From Vespula vulgaris (taxonomy: Eukaryota; Arthropoda; Insecta; Hymenoptera; Vespidae), in NCBI RefSeq assembly GCF_905475345.1, contig NC_066597.1, forward strand, positions 5,117,001 to 5,181,000: a stretch of DNA of 64,000 nucleotides, read 5' to 3'. The position numbers and the translations under genes are program-made. Positions 10,687 to 23,474 of the stretch are shown here, piece after piece. How positions within the stretch are numbered: the first letter of the stretch is position 1; every line of letters starts with the position of its first letter. A model generated the notes under the pieces. That model did no database searches and was not told where the DNA came from. It saw only the letters and a list, made by a program, of their open reading frames with translations.

Positions 10687-13600
10687 GTGAGTCTTTGGCT
10701 CGTTATTTTTCTCTTTTTCCATTCTTATCGTTAATCTTATCCTATCGTTCGTTCGAACTGAGTCTTCTTCCCTCGACAGTATCACCATGAATTATTTTAC
10801 GATAGAACATTTTCAATAGGTAGAATTTAAAATTAGGAAAGAGATTCATTCGAAATTTTTAGGATAAACTTTTGATTCTTTTACATCAATCAATTGTACA
10901 TGTATCCATCAGTAATTCAACTCAATTTCATTTGAACTCGTTCGATTGTCCCAAAGTAAGCGGTATCTAGTTCGAATGAAAATCAATCGATCGTTGTTCC
11001 TCGTCTTCTGTTTAACTATTCTTTCAAATTAAAAATAACGATGAAATAAGATAGAACGTGATAAAAAGTTAGAGAAAGAGAGAAGGAGAATGAGGATGGG
11101 AGGAAGAGACAAGTAGATAGAAAGAGACGAACGTCCAAGTTCTTTGAGCAAGTGTACGAGCGTTAGCGTCTTATTAGTTGGGCAAACCTCTTTAACATCG
11201 TACAGCACGCTTCCAGCTCGTGTCCTACCATGAATGGCCGAGTTAACCGGCTTTTTGCTTTGAACGAAGAGGAACTTTAGGTAAAGACTCAGCGAGCCAC
11301 ATCGAAACCCAGTGGGAAAAGGGAGTCGATAAGGTCGAGAAAAGCGTACAACGATCGCTCGCATCAATCTATTCGACAGCTTCCAGTTTCTTTTTCGATT
11401 CTCCCTTTGCCTATCTCTTCCCATTTTTATCTCTTTCTCTTTCTCTCTCTCTTTCTCTCTTTCATTCTTTTCTTCCTTCTCAGTCTAACTTGTCCCTGTC
11501 GGCTACCTGTTCAACTCTTCGAGTTCTCATCAATAAGAAAATCTAACACCTGTTAGACCCCTTCCGAGGCATCGAATCGCTTATTTTCGTCTCAGGATTC
11601 AATAGAAAAAGAAAAAATGATATAGATACCATCTGGATTTGTTCTTTCCGATAATACAAATTGTTTTAGTGCATTATATATTCCGATATATTTAGGTAAT
11701 TCGAAATATAGGAAAGAAGATTTATTTGTAAATTTTCTTTTCTTTACTTTTATATCTAAACAAGGTGTTCTTTAAAGATTTATATGCATGCATTGTGTTT
11801 GTGAGTGTTTGTGTCGGTATATGAAAAATTTAGTGACAAAAACGGAACCTATCTTTTATTTTCTCTCTCTCTTTCTCTCTTTTTTTCTTTTTTCTTTTAC
11901 TCAGTAGCAGTAGGTGTGAAAAAGATGTCCGTGTGTATTCGTTATGTGAAGAAGGTTCACCAGCGAGGGTGAATTTTTTGCTCTACCGCGTCGACGCAAT
12001 CCAGTTGTTTTCCGAGAAATTATATAGGTCAGTGTGCCAACGGCAATATCCTCCTGTGTGTTTCAACGCGAGCTTGTATAGCGAATAGCTCTGTAATCGA
12101 GGTAAAAACGTAATTTCGAGTACGCTTAGAAAAAGAATTACGAGAAATAAATGTCGATGTAAATTTGATCTAAAATAAGATTTTCTTTTCTTTTAATATT
12201 TTTTTTCTCTATATCTTTTGAACTTCATAAAAACTCTTGGTTATTATATCTTATTTATATTTTCATACGTGCGTGTGTGCGTGTGTATGCGTATGCGTCA
12301 GAGTCTACTTTTCTTTTCTTTATTTTTTTTTGTCTTAAACAAATAAAATCACGATCTTATAATTTGTTCTATCTCAAAAACGATTTTCACTCAAGTGAGA
12401 ATACATAGCATCGTTTTAAACGTGAAATTTCAAAGATCGGATCGTTGGCTTTGAATAGAGAAACAGAGGCCTCCTCAATTAAATTCGATAAATCTGTACT
12501 TTGAAGATAGGGAGGTTTAGAAACGTTCTGACGTTTAGATCCTATAGTAGTTACGCATATCGAGCCGGATTTCAAGAGACTCGCACACTCAATTCGGAGG
12601 CATAAACGGAGTCGAGAATACGAAATGCTGTAGCTAGAGTTAGAGCTTTCCTTTTGTCGTTGCATGCTAGCGTGCACATAGTTTAGCGCATAAATTATTC
12701 TTGCGCTATATCTGTCGAATAACGCACTGCGACAACTTCCTTGCCAAATGTGAGGAAGTCTTCTTAGAATTTGGTTCTTATGCGTTTGAATATAATCGTG
12801 TGTATTCCTTAGCTATCACATGTGTCATGCTCAGGTACATTTCAGTATTCAACATATTCCATTCAATGCGTAGATGTATATTACAGTAATTTTTATATTT
12901 ATGTATATGTATGTATGTGTATATCGATCTCTTTGTAGTATAATTACGATGTGTGTAGTATAATCACACGTTTCTGCCTTTGATATGTGTATTCCATTTG
13001 AGGCTTATATATACATGTGTGTGTGTGTATGTGTGTGTGTTACATGAGATTTATAACAGACACAAACATACACACACACACAAGGCTGCACATTCGTTTG
13101 TGTTTCTCTATTTGTACTCTATATACAGTAGTAGTCGATACATGTAAAGGGTGTTGCACGGCAACCGATTCGGTTATCCCAGCCAAGTCTCAGTTCGATT
13201 CGATAGGATTGCAGAACTCGCTCTAGCTAGTCGACAGTGGGAGGAGCCGCGAGAGAGATGGCGAAATATCCGCGAGCGTAGAAGATACGAAGACCAGATG
13301 AGATGGACGGATTGATAGACAAATAGATAGATAGATCGAAAGATAGATATATAGATAGATAAGAAGAAATAGGAACACGAAATCGGACAAATCTCTCGAT
13401 CGTATCTCTAGACTAGGACTTTGTGAGGCGATGCAAGTGGATTTTTGGCACGCACCTTACCTGATGAGATTTGTTTGGCTCGTATGTTAGACAAAAAAGG
13501 ATTAAAAAAATAGAAAAGAAGAAGAAGAAGATTTCCTTCGAGTCTTTCTTTTGGAACATTTTGATCTTACGTAAATGATACTCGAGATTTTTAACCTCTG

Positions 13601-14584
13601 TTCAAGTGAAGACGTCGATTGTTTAGATTAGAACGTCTGGAAGGATTCATCTTCAAGAGAATTTCCAGAAAAGTTTTTTATTAGTTCTCTTATGATAGGA
13701 TTATACGAACGTTTTATACGACACGTTTTCTCTATTGAACTAAGAGTTTGAGGGGGTGAGCATTTTAGCGTGAATGATACTCAAGATTTTTAACTTTTAT
13801 CCAAGCGAAGACGTCGATTGTTTAGATTAGAATTTTTGGAAAGATTCATCTTCAAGAGAATTTCCAGAAAAATTTTTTATTATTTCTTTTATGGCAAGAC
13901 ATTTTATACGACGCATTTTTTTTATTGAACTAAGAGTTTGATGAGATAAGTGTTTTAGCGTGAATGATACTCAAGATTTCTAACTTCTATCCAAGCGAAA
14001 ACGTCGATTGTTTAAATCAGAATTTTTGGAAGGATTCGTCTTCAAGAGAATTAGCAAAAAATTTTTTATTACTTCTCTTATGGTAGCACAATACGAACAT
14101 TTTATACGACACGTTTCCTCCGTCGAAGTAGGATTTTGATTTGATAAGCGTTTTACGAGAGTTTCACTCGCTAAACATTGTTTCGCATTGCCAGCGTATT
14201 TTGTTTTTCGCGTACGGCACGCGACATGCGGCCTTTTGCAAGCTTGTTGGAGTATGTTCCACCCTTGTATAGTTAGTTGTATTAAAATAGACAGTTCCAA
14301 CTTTGGCGGAGAATACGTGATGTGTAATCTGTGGCGTGAATAAAACGCTTGAATAGTTTTATTACCCTTACTACTTTTACGGTATCTTTTAAAATTTTTT
14401 CCGGGAAAATATAAATATATAGAATATACAAATTCACTATTACGCGAGATGTCGACCCTAATTCGACGTGTCATCGTAGAGATCTCAACAAAAAAAAAGA
14501 AAGAGGAAAAGAAAAAATGAAAAAAAAGAAAAAAAATTACAAAAATATCATCTCACGTATCGAAAAACTTTGATCTGTTGTTAG
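10687..14584 (+). other. last intron of the nAChR alpha gene
   Basis: A phase 0 intron of 3,898 bp between the loop exon (donor GTGAGT) and the TM4 exon (acceptor TTGTTAG). It holds a GC-richer patch at about 11110-11400, a second at about 13140-13300, and the tandem triplication at 13573-14157. A reading frame of 131 codons on the minus strand at 11029-11424 has no recognisable domain and I do not call it a gene. Confidence 0.85.
13573..14157 (+). repeat. three tandem copies of a ~190-200 bp unit
   Basis: Copies run 13573-13771, 13772-13961 and 13962 to about 14157. Each begins with AATGATACTC(G/A)AGATTT, continues through ACGTCGATTGTTTA and TCTTCAAGAGAATT, and passes TTTTATACGAC near its end. 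By eye the copies are about 85-90% identical, with small indels. This is a minisatellite-like or segmental tandem duplication inside the receptor intron. Copy 3 is the most diverged at its 3' end. Confidence 0.93.
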
Positions 14585-14788
14585 GTCGAAGAGGATTGGA
14601 AGTACGTCGCGATGGTGCTTGATCGGATCTTCCTATGGATCTTCACGTTCGCTTGCGTGTTCGGTACGGCGCTGATAATCCTCCAAGCTCCGAACCTTTA
14701 CGACACGACGAAGCCGATCGACATAAAGTATAGCAAGATCGCGAAGAAGAAGATGATGTTGATGAATATGGGCCCGGAGGAGGAATAG
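14585..14788 (+). CDS. nAChRalpha1: nAChR alpha subunit, TM4 and C-terminal exon
   Basis: This final coding exon (67 codons plus TAG at 14786-14788) follows the acceptor GATCTGTTGTTAG. It begins VEEDWKYVAMVLDR, the conserved entry to TM4, continues through the membrane segment (IFLWIFTFACVFGTALIIL), and then the extracellular tail with LYDTTKPIDIKYSKIAKKK. The ending MNMGPEEE is acidic. TM4 and the tail match the Drosophila alpha1 pattern (QAP.LYD, PIDI.YSKIAKKK) as I remember it. With the two upstream exons this gives about 536 residues, so with its missing N-terminus the protein would exceed the usual 550-580 residues for this class. Confidence 0.93.
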   Translation, partial: VEEDWKYVAMVLDRIFLWIFTFACVFGTALIILQAPNLYDTTKPIDIKYSKIAKKKMMLMNMGPEEE

Positions 14789-14820
14789 TTGACGATAAAG
14801 CGCGGCCAATGGTCGCCGTG

Positions 14821-14859
14821 TCATTGGCGCGATTGTCGACGTCATCGCCGTCATCATAA

Positions 14860-14894
<35 letters not shown>

Positions 14895-15035
14895 ACCGGC
14901 TTTGCTGGCGCCGTCTTCATCGTCGGTATCGTCATCATCGTCATCGTCGGCGTCGCCGACGTCGACGACGACATTGTTGTTCGTCGTCGTCATCGTCGTC
15001 CTCGTCGTCCTCGCTGTCGTCATCCATCGATACTG
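14821..15035. repeat. (TCATCG)n / (GTC)n trinucleotide tract
   Basis: About 215 bp of CATCGT/CGTCGT units immediately after the receptor stop codon. All frames are open over much of it, giving poly-Asp on the minus strand and poly-Ser/His on the plus strand, which is a composition effect. Confidence 0.9.
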
Positions 15036-15219
15036 CCGATTTTCGCGTCAATGCGGAGAAGGACGCGACTCTTCTCTCTCGTCCACCGCTCCGCTTTTCT
15101 TCCATCGCTGCCCCGTGCCCGTCGTTTCCTTTCCGGCTCGTCCTGGAACGAGACTAGATAAAGTGACGAGATAAAGTGAATGTATGTAAGAAAGATAGAT
15201 AAATGTATGTAGAAAGAAG

Positions 15220-15221
<2 letters not shown>

Positions 15222-15274
<53 letters not shown>

Positions 15275-15310
15275 AAAGGGAGGGAGAGAAAGAGAAAGAG
15301 AACATGTCTA

Positions 15311-15359
<49 letters not shown>
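15222..15359. repeat. (GA)n and (TA)n microsatellites
   Basis: A GA run (15222-15267), GA-rich linker and a perfect TA run (15313-15359). Confidence 0.93.
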
Positions 15360-15365
<6 letters not shown>

Positions 15366-15959
15366 AAGATAGAATGAATCTGAACGAAGAACGACGATGT
15401 CGCTTGTCTCCCCTCGTTTCCTTTCCCATCTTCACTTTTTTTTCTGTTTCAGAAGGGTAGTTTCGAGTGGGATAGAGAGCGACTGAAGTGCGAGTAAGAT
15501 AGAGCGTATGATAGAGAAAGAGAGAAAAAATGAGAGTGAACGACTGATAGGGGCGTGAAAGAACAGTGAGTATCAAGTGAATGTTACGTTGTGATGTTGT
15601 GGGTGGGCTCGACGGGAAGAGACGGAGGGAAGAGCGAGAGGAGGAGAAAAAGTGCCAAATACGCGAAAAACACGCGCACCGTATTTTTGTAAATCTGGTT
15701 TCATACGTAAGGCTAGAGTCGTGCGGCGAGACGTCGAACTGCCCGAACTGCCGATTTTATATAAGACGTTTACAGCGAGGGGGGCGCGTTTCACGGATAC
15801 ACATATAGATACACGTACAGATACACACTTACATATGCACACGTATACACAGCTGTACACATGCACTCCCTATGTATTTATTATTATTCTTACTATCATT
15901 ATCGTCATTATTATCATTATTATTATTATCATATTATTATTACTATTACTATTATTATT

Positions 15960-15979
15960 ATATATAAATATATATATAA

Positions 15980-16031
<52 letters not shown>
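15960..16031. repeat. (TA)n-rich tract
   Basis: TATAAATATATA units pass into a long perfect TA run, preceded by TTATTA/CATTATTATT trinucleotides from about 15880. Confidence 0.93.
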
Positions 16032-16038
<7 letters not shown>

Positions 16039-16699
16039 CCGCACACACTGTCGCTCACGTATCGTATATGCACGTCTACACATCCAGTCACTACTTCCGC
16101 TATATAAATACAAATATACATAGATACACGAGGAATATATGCACATACGTGTGCCGTACATATATACGTAAAAGTACACATACATACATACAATACATAT
16201 ACAGGAAGGGTATTTAAACTGTGCACACGTATATATATTCGCATCGATACGACGGTGGAGGGCGAACGTTACGCGTTGCTTCGAAGTTGCACTGTTGAAA
16301 TGCTTGTGCACATTTAAGGCGCAGCAGAAACAATAACAAAAACAACAATAATAACAACAAGAACAACAAAAATTAACAACAACGTGCTATCACGTTGTAT
16401 GTATTTGCAACGAAATATCCTTTTTGAAAGCGCACTTACACGAACACGACGAACGTCCATGCCGAAATTAATTCGTTTGTTTATTCATTCGTTTATTAAA
16501 ATTAAAAAATGATTTTTTTACTAGATTGCAGTCATGAGACATGTGAACGAGCGATGTGGGTTCATCGATCGATCGATCGATTTTATTTTTATTTAATTTT
16601 ATTTTTTTTTAATATTATTTTTTTCATTTAAAATAGGAACATCGAAATTCTTGCTGAACAATAGTTTTTTACTATTTTGTCGAATGACGTTTAATGCGC

Positions 16700-16705
16700 A
16701 ATAAA
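16700..16705 (+). terminator. candidate poly(A) signal AATAAA
   Basis: First canonical hexamer seen downstream of the receptor stop codon. It is followed within about 30 bp by a T-rich stretch. Use is not demonstrated. Confidence 0.35.
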
Positions 16706-18895
16706 ATGAAAATTCTTTTTTTATCCTATAATTTCTTTTTCTGCTTTTTTTCTTTTTAACGACGAAAAAATTTTTTAAACGTTCGTTCGTGTAAATCGTG
16801 CTTGTATTTAGTGTATAATACTGGTTATAAGAGGGTAAAACGTTTCCACCGTTTTTACGGGGACGTATGAGAGGCGAATTTTCTTCACCGTTTTCTTCGA
16901 ACGCATTCGCGTTTGCGGAAAGTTACGAGAAGTTTATGCAGCAGAAAGCGAGAAAAAGAGATGGAGATAGAGATAGAAATAGAGAGAGAGAGAGAGAATG
17001 AGAAAGAGGGAGAGAGAGAAATATAGATAGAGAGAGAGAGAGAGAGAGAGAGTATAGTGGGAGAAACAAAACATAAATCGCTTGCAAACAACTGCCAATA
17101 TTAGATGCGGCCTCAATTTAATTTAGTCGGTGCGTGTGTATGGGGAAAGAAGATATCGAAAGAAAGAAACGAGGAAACAAGATGAAAAGAGAGAGGGAGA
17201 GGAAAAGAGAGACAAGGACAGAATGAAAATCGATCGGATCGTAAAAGATAAAAGATTGGAACGATCGAGGGAAAGATCAAGACTCCAGAAGAATGAAAGT
17301 TTGTTAACAATTTAATATTTTTATCGTTCGTTCTTTACTCTTCTTTTCTTTTTTTTTTTTCTTTTTTAAGTCAGACTATAAAAATACTACTTGTGTATAA
17401 AAATACTACTTGAATAAAGTAAAACGTGAAGATGTAATTATGATAATATCGTGAATTTTTTGTTTTATTTTCTGTTCATTGTTCAGGTTTTGATCTCTAT
17501 CAATAAGTAGTTTTATTTTCTGTCAATAAATAGATGAGAATAGTATAAAGTGGATCAATAATAACATCATACAGTACCATATTGAGAGTGAGAAGAAAAA
17601 GTAAAAGAGGAAAAGAGAGAGACAGAAAAGGATGATAAACTTACAAAGGACAAAGTAAAATGAAAAAAAGGAAACTATATCTTGGATCCTATATATCCTT
17701 TTAGTGAACGCGGAAGAGGATGGATCACGTTCATAGTTGTAGCAGTTGCGTGGAAAAGAATCTTGGAATTCGACGTATATCTCAAAGCATCTTTGGATCC
17801 TTTAGGATGTCATGTAGGCGTACAACCGAAAACGAGAGAACGATGGTAAAGGAAGAAATGATTCCTCTATGATCGCGAGATGAAACTTCTCGAGGAATTC
17901 TAAGTGAGCAAAAGGTATTTTGTGAGAATATAAAATGTAAGAAAAAAAGATCAGAAAAAGGAAGAAAATTATTTACCATATAAAAGTATAAATGATGATA
18001 AAAATGAGAAATTCTTGATGAGAATCAATCGACCGTATAAATTTCGAAACTTTTGGATATATGAAATTTTTCTTTTATATCTCTTTTCTTTTTTGTTTGA
18101 CTTTTTTTATGTTCTGTTATTATTTGTTTCTTAAGCAATATGGTTAAATAAAGAACTATATTCTCTGGAGTCATTCGACGAAAAATAGTACGAAGAATGA
18201 ACTGTTCTAGAGGTGAATAAAGTAAGTAAAATACCCACACACGCAGTTTTGAAGAATATTATCGCAAATTAAAGAAACGAATTCATACACACAGACACAC
18301 GGACACGGACATTGTTAATGTATCGAGAAAGGGAGAAAAAGGAGAAAGAGGAAGGTTAAATGAGAAGGTGGAGGAGGGTCAATAAGAAGGGAGGAAGAAA
18401 ATGAGGGCGTGAGGTGAATGACTAGCACGCCCTCAAAGGTATTATAATCAATTTATTCGCTCGCGTAAGAGGTAAACGGTATAATTATATTTAATATGTG
18501 CATATAGGTGTAAAAGAAATAAAAATTATAATTAAACGAACTTAATCACATAATCGAGAATGGACGACTAGGTTAAATTCGTTGGATGTGAAAAAAGAAG
18601 TGATATGAAAATACATGTGGTGCTAGTGATACTTAATGATGATGTGGCACAGTACTGGTATTAACAAATGAATAAACAAATAAAGTGGTGGGAGTGATCG
18701 GTCGACGATATTCTCAAAGATCATTGTTATTTATTTATATACACGAGCATTGGCGAGGTCAGTTCACGTAGAATCTTCTACCGAGATGGAACTACGTTGG
18801 ATTATCTGGATTTGCGAGAAGGAAAAAGGAAAGAGGAAAAAAAGATAGATAGATAGAGAGAAAAAGAGAGACAGAGAGACAGAGACAAAGACAGA

Positions 18896-18898
<3 letters not shown>

Positions 18899-18954
<56 letters not shown>
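18899..18954. repeat. (GA)n microsatellite
   Basis: Perfect GA run of about 55 bp in a longer purine tract. Confidence 0.95.
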
Positions 18955-18958
<4 letters not shown>

Positions 18959-20970
18959 GACAGAGAGAAGATCGAAGAGAAGGAAAGAGCGTAGTAAGAC
19001 GTGCAAAAAAAATTTAATCGATACTTACAATTTCATCGTATACTTATTTAGGATTGACCGCAATTTATACTATTCTATAATTAAAAAAAAAAAGAAAAAA
19101 AAATTAAATAAAAGAAGAAGAAAAAGAAAGAAAGAGAAGAGAAACGTCGAATTTCTCGTTACTCGAGCTCGACCATGCTCGACTCTTGCTCGTTCGTCGC
19201 TAATGGATTCGTTTTTCGGTCTCTCCATACTTTTTCGCTCTTTTCCAGATTTTTTTTGTTTCCCCGCTCTTTTCCTATTTTTACACCCGTTCGTTCCCAA
19301 ATTACTCGCGCGTTCTACTATTCGGGCTACTCACATCGCGAAAAGGAACTCTCGGATTTTGTGGTAGCTGGTCTCGAAGCGCCGAAGCAGCACTCCGGGA
19401 ATGTTCCGTTGAAGCTCGTGCGATCGAAAAAAAAGAAAAGTAAAAAATGAAAAAAGAAAAAGAAAGAGGAAAAAAGAAGTACGTTGTATTCGTCGTTGAA
19501 AAAATGAATTTATCGCGGATTTCTACCTCTATCGCTTTGGTTAGGTGACTTCGAAAGAGCGAATGCGAGGGTTTAACGAAAAAAAGTGGATACGCGCGTC
19601 GACGCGTTTAGCTTTCTCGTTTTATTTTTTTTCTTTTTTTTCTTGTTTTCAACCAAGACAAAAATAAACGGGAACAAGCAAAAAAAAACAAAAGAAAAAA
19701 GAAAGGAGAAAAAAGCTGTAGAAAGAGATGAAGAGAGCGAGAAGGTGAGCGTATAAATAAGCAAAAAAATAAAAAATAAAAATAAACGATCTGGTCAGTT
19801 TGTCGATAGGAACATGATGTGCGGTGAGATAGAGAGACGGAGAGAAAAAGAAAAAGAGAGAGAGAGAGAGAGAAAGAGGGGGATAGAATAGAAGAGAAAC
19901 ACAGAGAGAGAGAAAGAGAGAGAGAGAGAAGTTATAAACTACTCTCGTGACAAAGTTAATCGATAAAGCCGGCAGGCGCATTGCGCTCTAGGTATGTTAT
20001 ACGAGAACTTATAAAGCGCGCGCGTTAACGAGCATAATACTACTGATAATAAATAAATAACATTGGATATACTGTAAGCGAGCTTATGCGTCGAATCGAT
20101 CGCTGCTCTCTACGATTAATTGCTGCTAGAGAAGCAATTTCAATTGCGTGGCGATAACGTTTTGTTGAACGTTGCCGCGCTGAATTGGTGTTCAAATATT
20201 CCTCGACAATTTGAAAACTTTTTAACGTCGTATTGTAAGATCCTGATCGATCTGTTTTTTTAATTGTCTTTCTTTTTTTTTCTTTCTTCTTCTTCTCCGA
20301 CAATCTCTAGATAAAAAGGCAGAAAACGAAAGGGTGAGTGAGAGTGAATGAGAGGGAGTGAAAGAGAGAAAGAGAGAAAGAGAGAGAGAAAGTGTATTAT
20401 TAATTCGAAAATATAGGTGGAAGGAATATATTATATTGCTGTACAGAAACGTGTTGACATCTCCTAAATAAGTCGTATTATTATATACTATTATGATAAC
20501 GATATTCGTCGATGATTTTATAAACAATGTTGATCTATGACGGCGAGGATGGCGACGATGCGCGAAAGGAGTTCACATCGAAAATGAGCCACCTTTCCGT
20601 TTTGTTTTATAAGCTTATAAACCCTTTCAATCTTAATTAACAGATCGTTCATTCTTGTCCTATAATCGTTGTTCATACATTATCTTAACGGTTTTCATAG
20701 ATTCTACGTAACCCCTGTCACTTTGATAATTAATTCCATACTTAATTGTCGTATCATGTTCCTCTCGCGAACTTTCGTGACGTACTAGTTAAACATTATG
20801 TTCCTAGTATGGAATTAGTATTTTATTGTATATAGATCACAATTAAGTCCATCCGCGAGTTAGTGGATATCGTGTAATATTACATTTGTTATTCGTTTTC
20901 ATCTTTCTTTAATGAAGTTATTACTCTTATCGAAAAACGTTGTTAACGATTCGTACAAATTGTGTTATTT

Positions 20971-21042
20971 ATTAATAATAATTATTATTATTATAATTAT
21001 TGTTATAGTAATAATGATAATAATAATAATTATTATTATTTT
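20971..21042. repeat. ATT/AAT palindromic tract
   Basis: Alternating TAATAA and TTATTA blocks form overlapping inverted repeats that could fold into a hairpin. It arises from simple trinucleotide slippage. Confidence 0.8.
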
Positions 21043-23414
21043 CGTCTTTTCGAAGCGAAGCGAGAAAAGCAAACAAAGAAAAAGGAAAAAGAAAAAATAC
21101 ATACGTTTTCCAATCCTTTCGCAACAAAAAGAAAAAAAAAGAAAAAAAAAAGAAAAGAAAAGTTAAAAGAATCACACTTCGCCCTTCCGAAAAAAGCCCA
21201 ATCGTCGTCAGAAAGCCCAATCACGTGTCTTCCTGTTAATCGAATCCTCTGATCCTTCAGCGTTATACACGAATATAGATAAATAATAGAAAGAAGAAAA
21301 AGCGCGACAAGGAAGGAAAAGTAGGAATAGAAACTTCGCGCGCTTTTTCTCTTTTAATATTCGATAATCAGTCGGTTTTTTAACTCGACGCGAACGCGCA
21401 AGAAAAGAAATTAAGAAAAAAAAGAATATAAGAACGAAAAGGAAAAAAGAAAAAAAAACTAGCAAAAAACAAAAAAAAATCATTGGCATTGACGATGATC
21501 GATGAGATCGATTTTCTTATCAAATTGCCTTCGACGATCCTACCAAGAAAATAAATTTATTCTTTCTTATAGAAACGAAGACGAAGAGATTGGTTATTAT
21601 AAAAATTATTTCTTTTCTTATTTTCATCGGTAAATTTACTTTTTCAAGGGTTCTTTAATATAAATCTTCCCAGCGAGGATTCTCGCCTTCTTCTTTTTTC
21701 TTTATTTTTCTTTTTAAGGCAGCCTTACTAGTAAAGGAAATATTTTCTTTATTAATTACGCGAGATATTTGAATTTTCTTTTCAAATCCTTCTTCTTTCT
21801 TTCTCTCCCTCCTTCCCCCTTTCTTCCCCATCGTAAGTTTATTCCAAAATTGTATACTTCTTCTTTCGCAATTATTCACGCGTCAAAAGCAATTTATTAA
21901 ACGTTCTATTTTCCTTTTTTTTCGATTTGATTCGACTGCCGTTTATTAAAAAAAAAAGAGAGAAAAGAGAAAAAGAATGGTATACATTTTTCAAGAGTTA
22001 TTTAATTTTTCACGCGACTTTGTTCTTCCTGTAGGAGCATTCATTAGCAGTGCAAACTACGTCCTTACGAAATTAGAACGAAGCTCGTAAGATAAACGAA
22101 CGAATGAAATGACGAGGAAATGGAGATTAGTTAAGCTCTTCTCAGGTTCGTTTTTCGTTTGTTGATCTTTCACATTGAACGATGGGAGGGAGGGAGTGAA
22201 AGTCGGGAAAACGGGATCGTTCGTTGTGCTCGTTCGTATAAAACTGACTTCTCGTTCGATTCGTCGAATGTGATCATCAAGAAATTTTCGCCTTTGCGTC
22301 GAAGTTACCGGCCAATCGTTATTACGTCTCTCTCTTTCTCTCTCTCTTTTTCTCTCTTTCTCTCTCATTAAAATTAACGAGTAAAGTGAAAAAGAGTAAA
22401 AGAGATGTGAGAGAGATCGTAAAAATTGAGGTGTGAACAAGAAAAAAATAAGAAAAAAAAAAGAAAAAAAAAGAAAAAGAAGAAAAAAGAGAACAAGAAA
22501 ATCGTCTTCCCACCTACAAATTCCCAATTTCGTGCTACTCTGACATCGTGTGTATCGATTTCACAAATCGCGCACGCGAACGGATGGTATTAAATTATAA
22601 ATATTAACGATATTCACGATATATTATTTATACGATTACATCGCATTGTATCTCTTATTCTGTATATTATACGTACACAAGCATACAAACACGTGATATA
22701 CATATACATACATGTATGTATATATATGTATATATACACATATATATACATATACGTATATATATGTACACATATACATATATATATATAATAATTATTA
22801 TTATTAGATTAGAAAATGAAAGTGAGAGTGAGAAAAAGACGGAAAGTGGATAAATAAATACGTATAAATATTAAAATAAGCGAGATCGACAAATGGTGTT
22901 AGGTCGATTTAAGCAATTTGATAAATCATAAGTCGTATAAATTCGCGTTTAAGAATATTCCATTAGAATTTAATCGTTAGACAGAAAATAGATAGCTATC
23001 TCGAAAAATGACAATGCGAGAATTGGGAGTACGTGAATGATTGAGTGAATAAGTGAATGAGTGAATGTGAATATGTGTGTATGTGAATGCAAAAGATGCG
23101 TTAATATCTGGAGTTTGAAGGAGATTAAAGTGAAGAAAGTAAAGAAAAGAAAGGTAGGAAAAAAATTTTTAAAGCGAGAAGAAAAGGGCGTGGCCACTTT
23201 CGCTGACGGTTTGATATTCGTGTTGATAATTTTCCGCCTCGTATAAATGTGACATTAAAACGAAACGTAAAGACCTGTGTAAGAAGAAGAAAAAGAAGAG
23301 GCGTCTTCTCTCTTTTCGTGTTTTAATCTCGAAATGGTACTCTTTCGTCGTGCCCTAATGTCCTTGTCTTTTCTTCGCATCTCTCATTCGCTCTCTCTTT
23401 CTCTCTCTCTTTCT

Positions 23415-23418
<4 letters not shown>

Positions 23419-23466
<48 letters not shown>
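23419..23466. repeat. (TA)n microsatellite
   Basis: Perfect TA run of about 48 bp. Confidence 0.95.

Positions 23467-23474
<8 letters not shown>

Larger units (their letters stand above)
14789..16705 (+). other. putative 3' UTR of the nAChR alpha gene
   Basis: Sequence after the stop is simple-repeat rich: TCATCG/GTCGTC trinucleotides (14821-15035), GA and TA runs, then TATA/ATA repeats. The first canonical AATAAA I find downstream is at 16700-16705, which would give a 3' UTR of about 1.9 kb if used. The extent is inference. Open frames here encode only poly-Asp/Ser, Leu-Ser and Tyr-Ile repeats and are artefacts. Confidence 0.45.

Noticed and set aside
13190..13230. CAGTTCGATTCGATAG, considered as a tRNA T-arm
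   Set aside because: No matching acceptor stem, D-arm or anticodon stem could be found around it.
14633..15174. Open frames encoding poly-Asp, poly-Ser and Arg-His repeats after the receptor stop
   Set aside because: All frames are open over the TCATCG/GTC repeat, which is a composition effect. The tract directly follows a conserved receptor C-terminus and is best read as 3' UTR.
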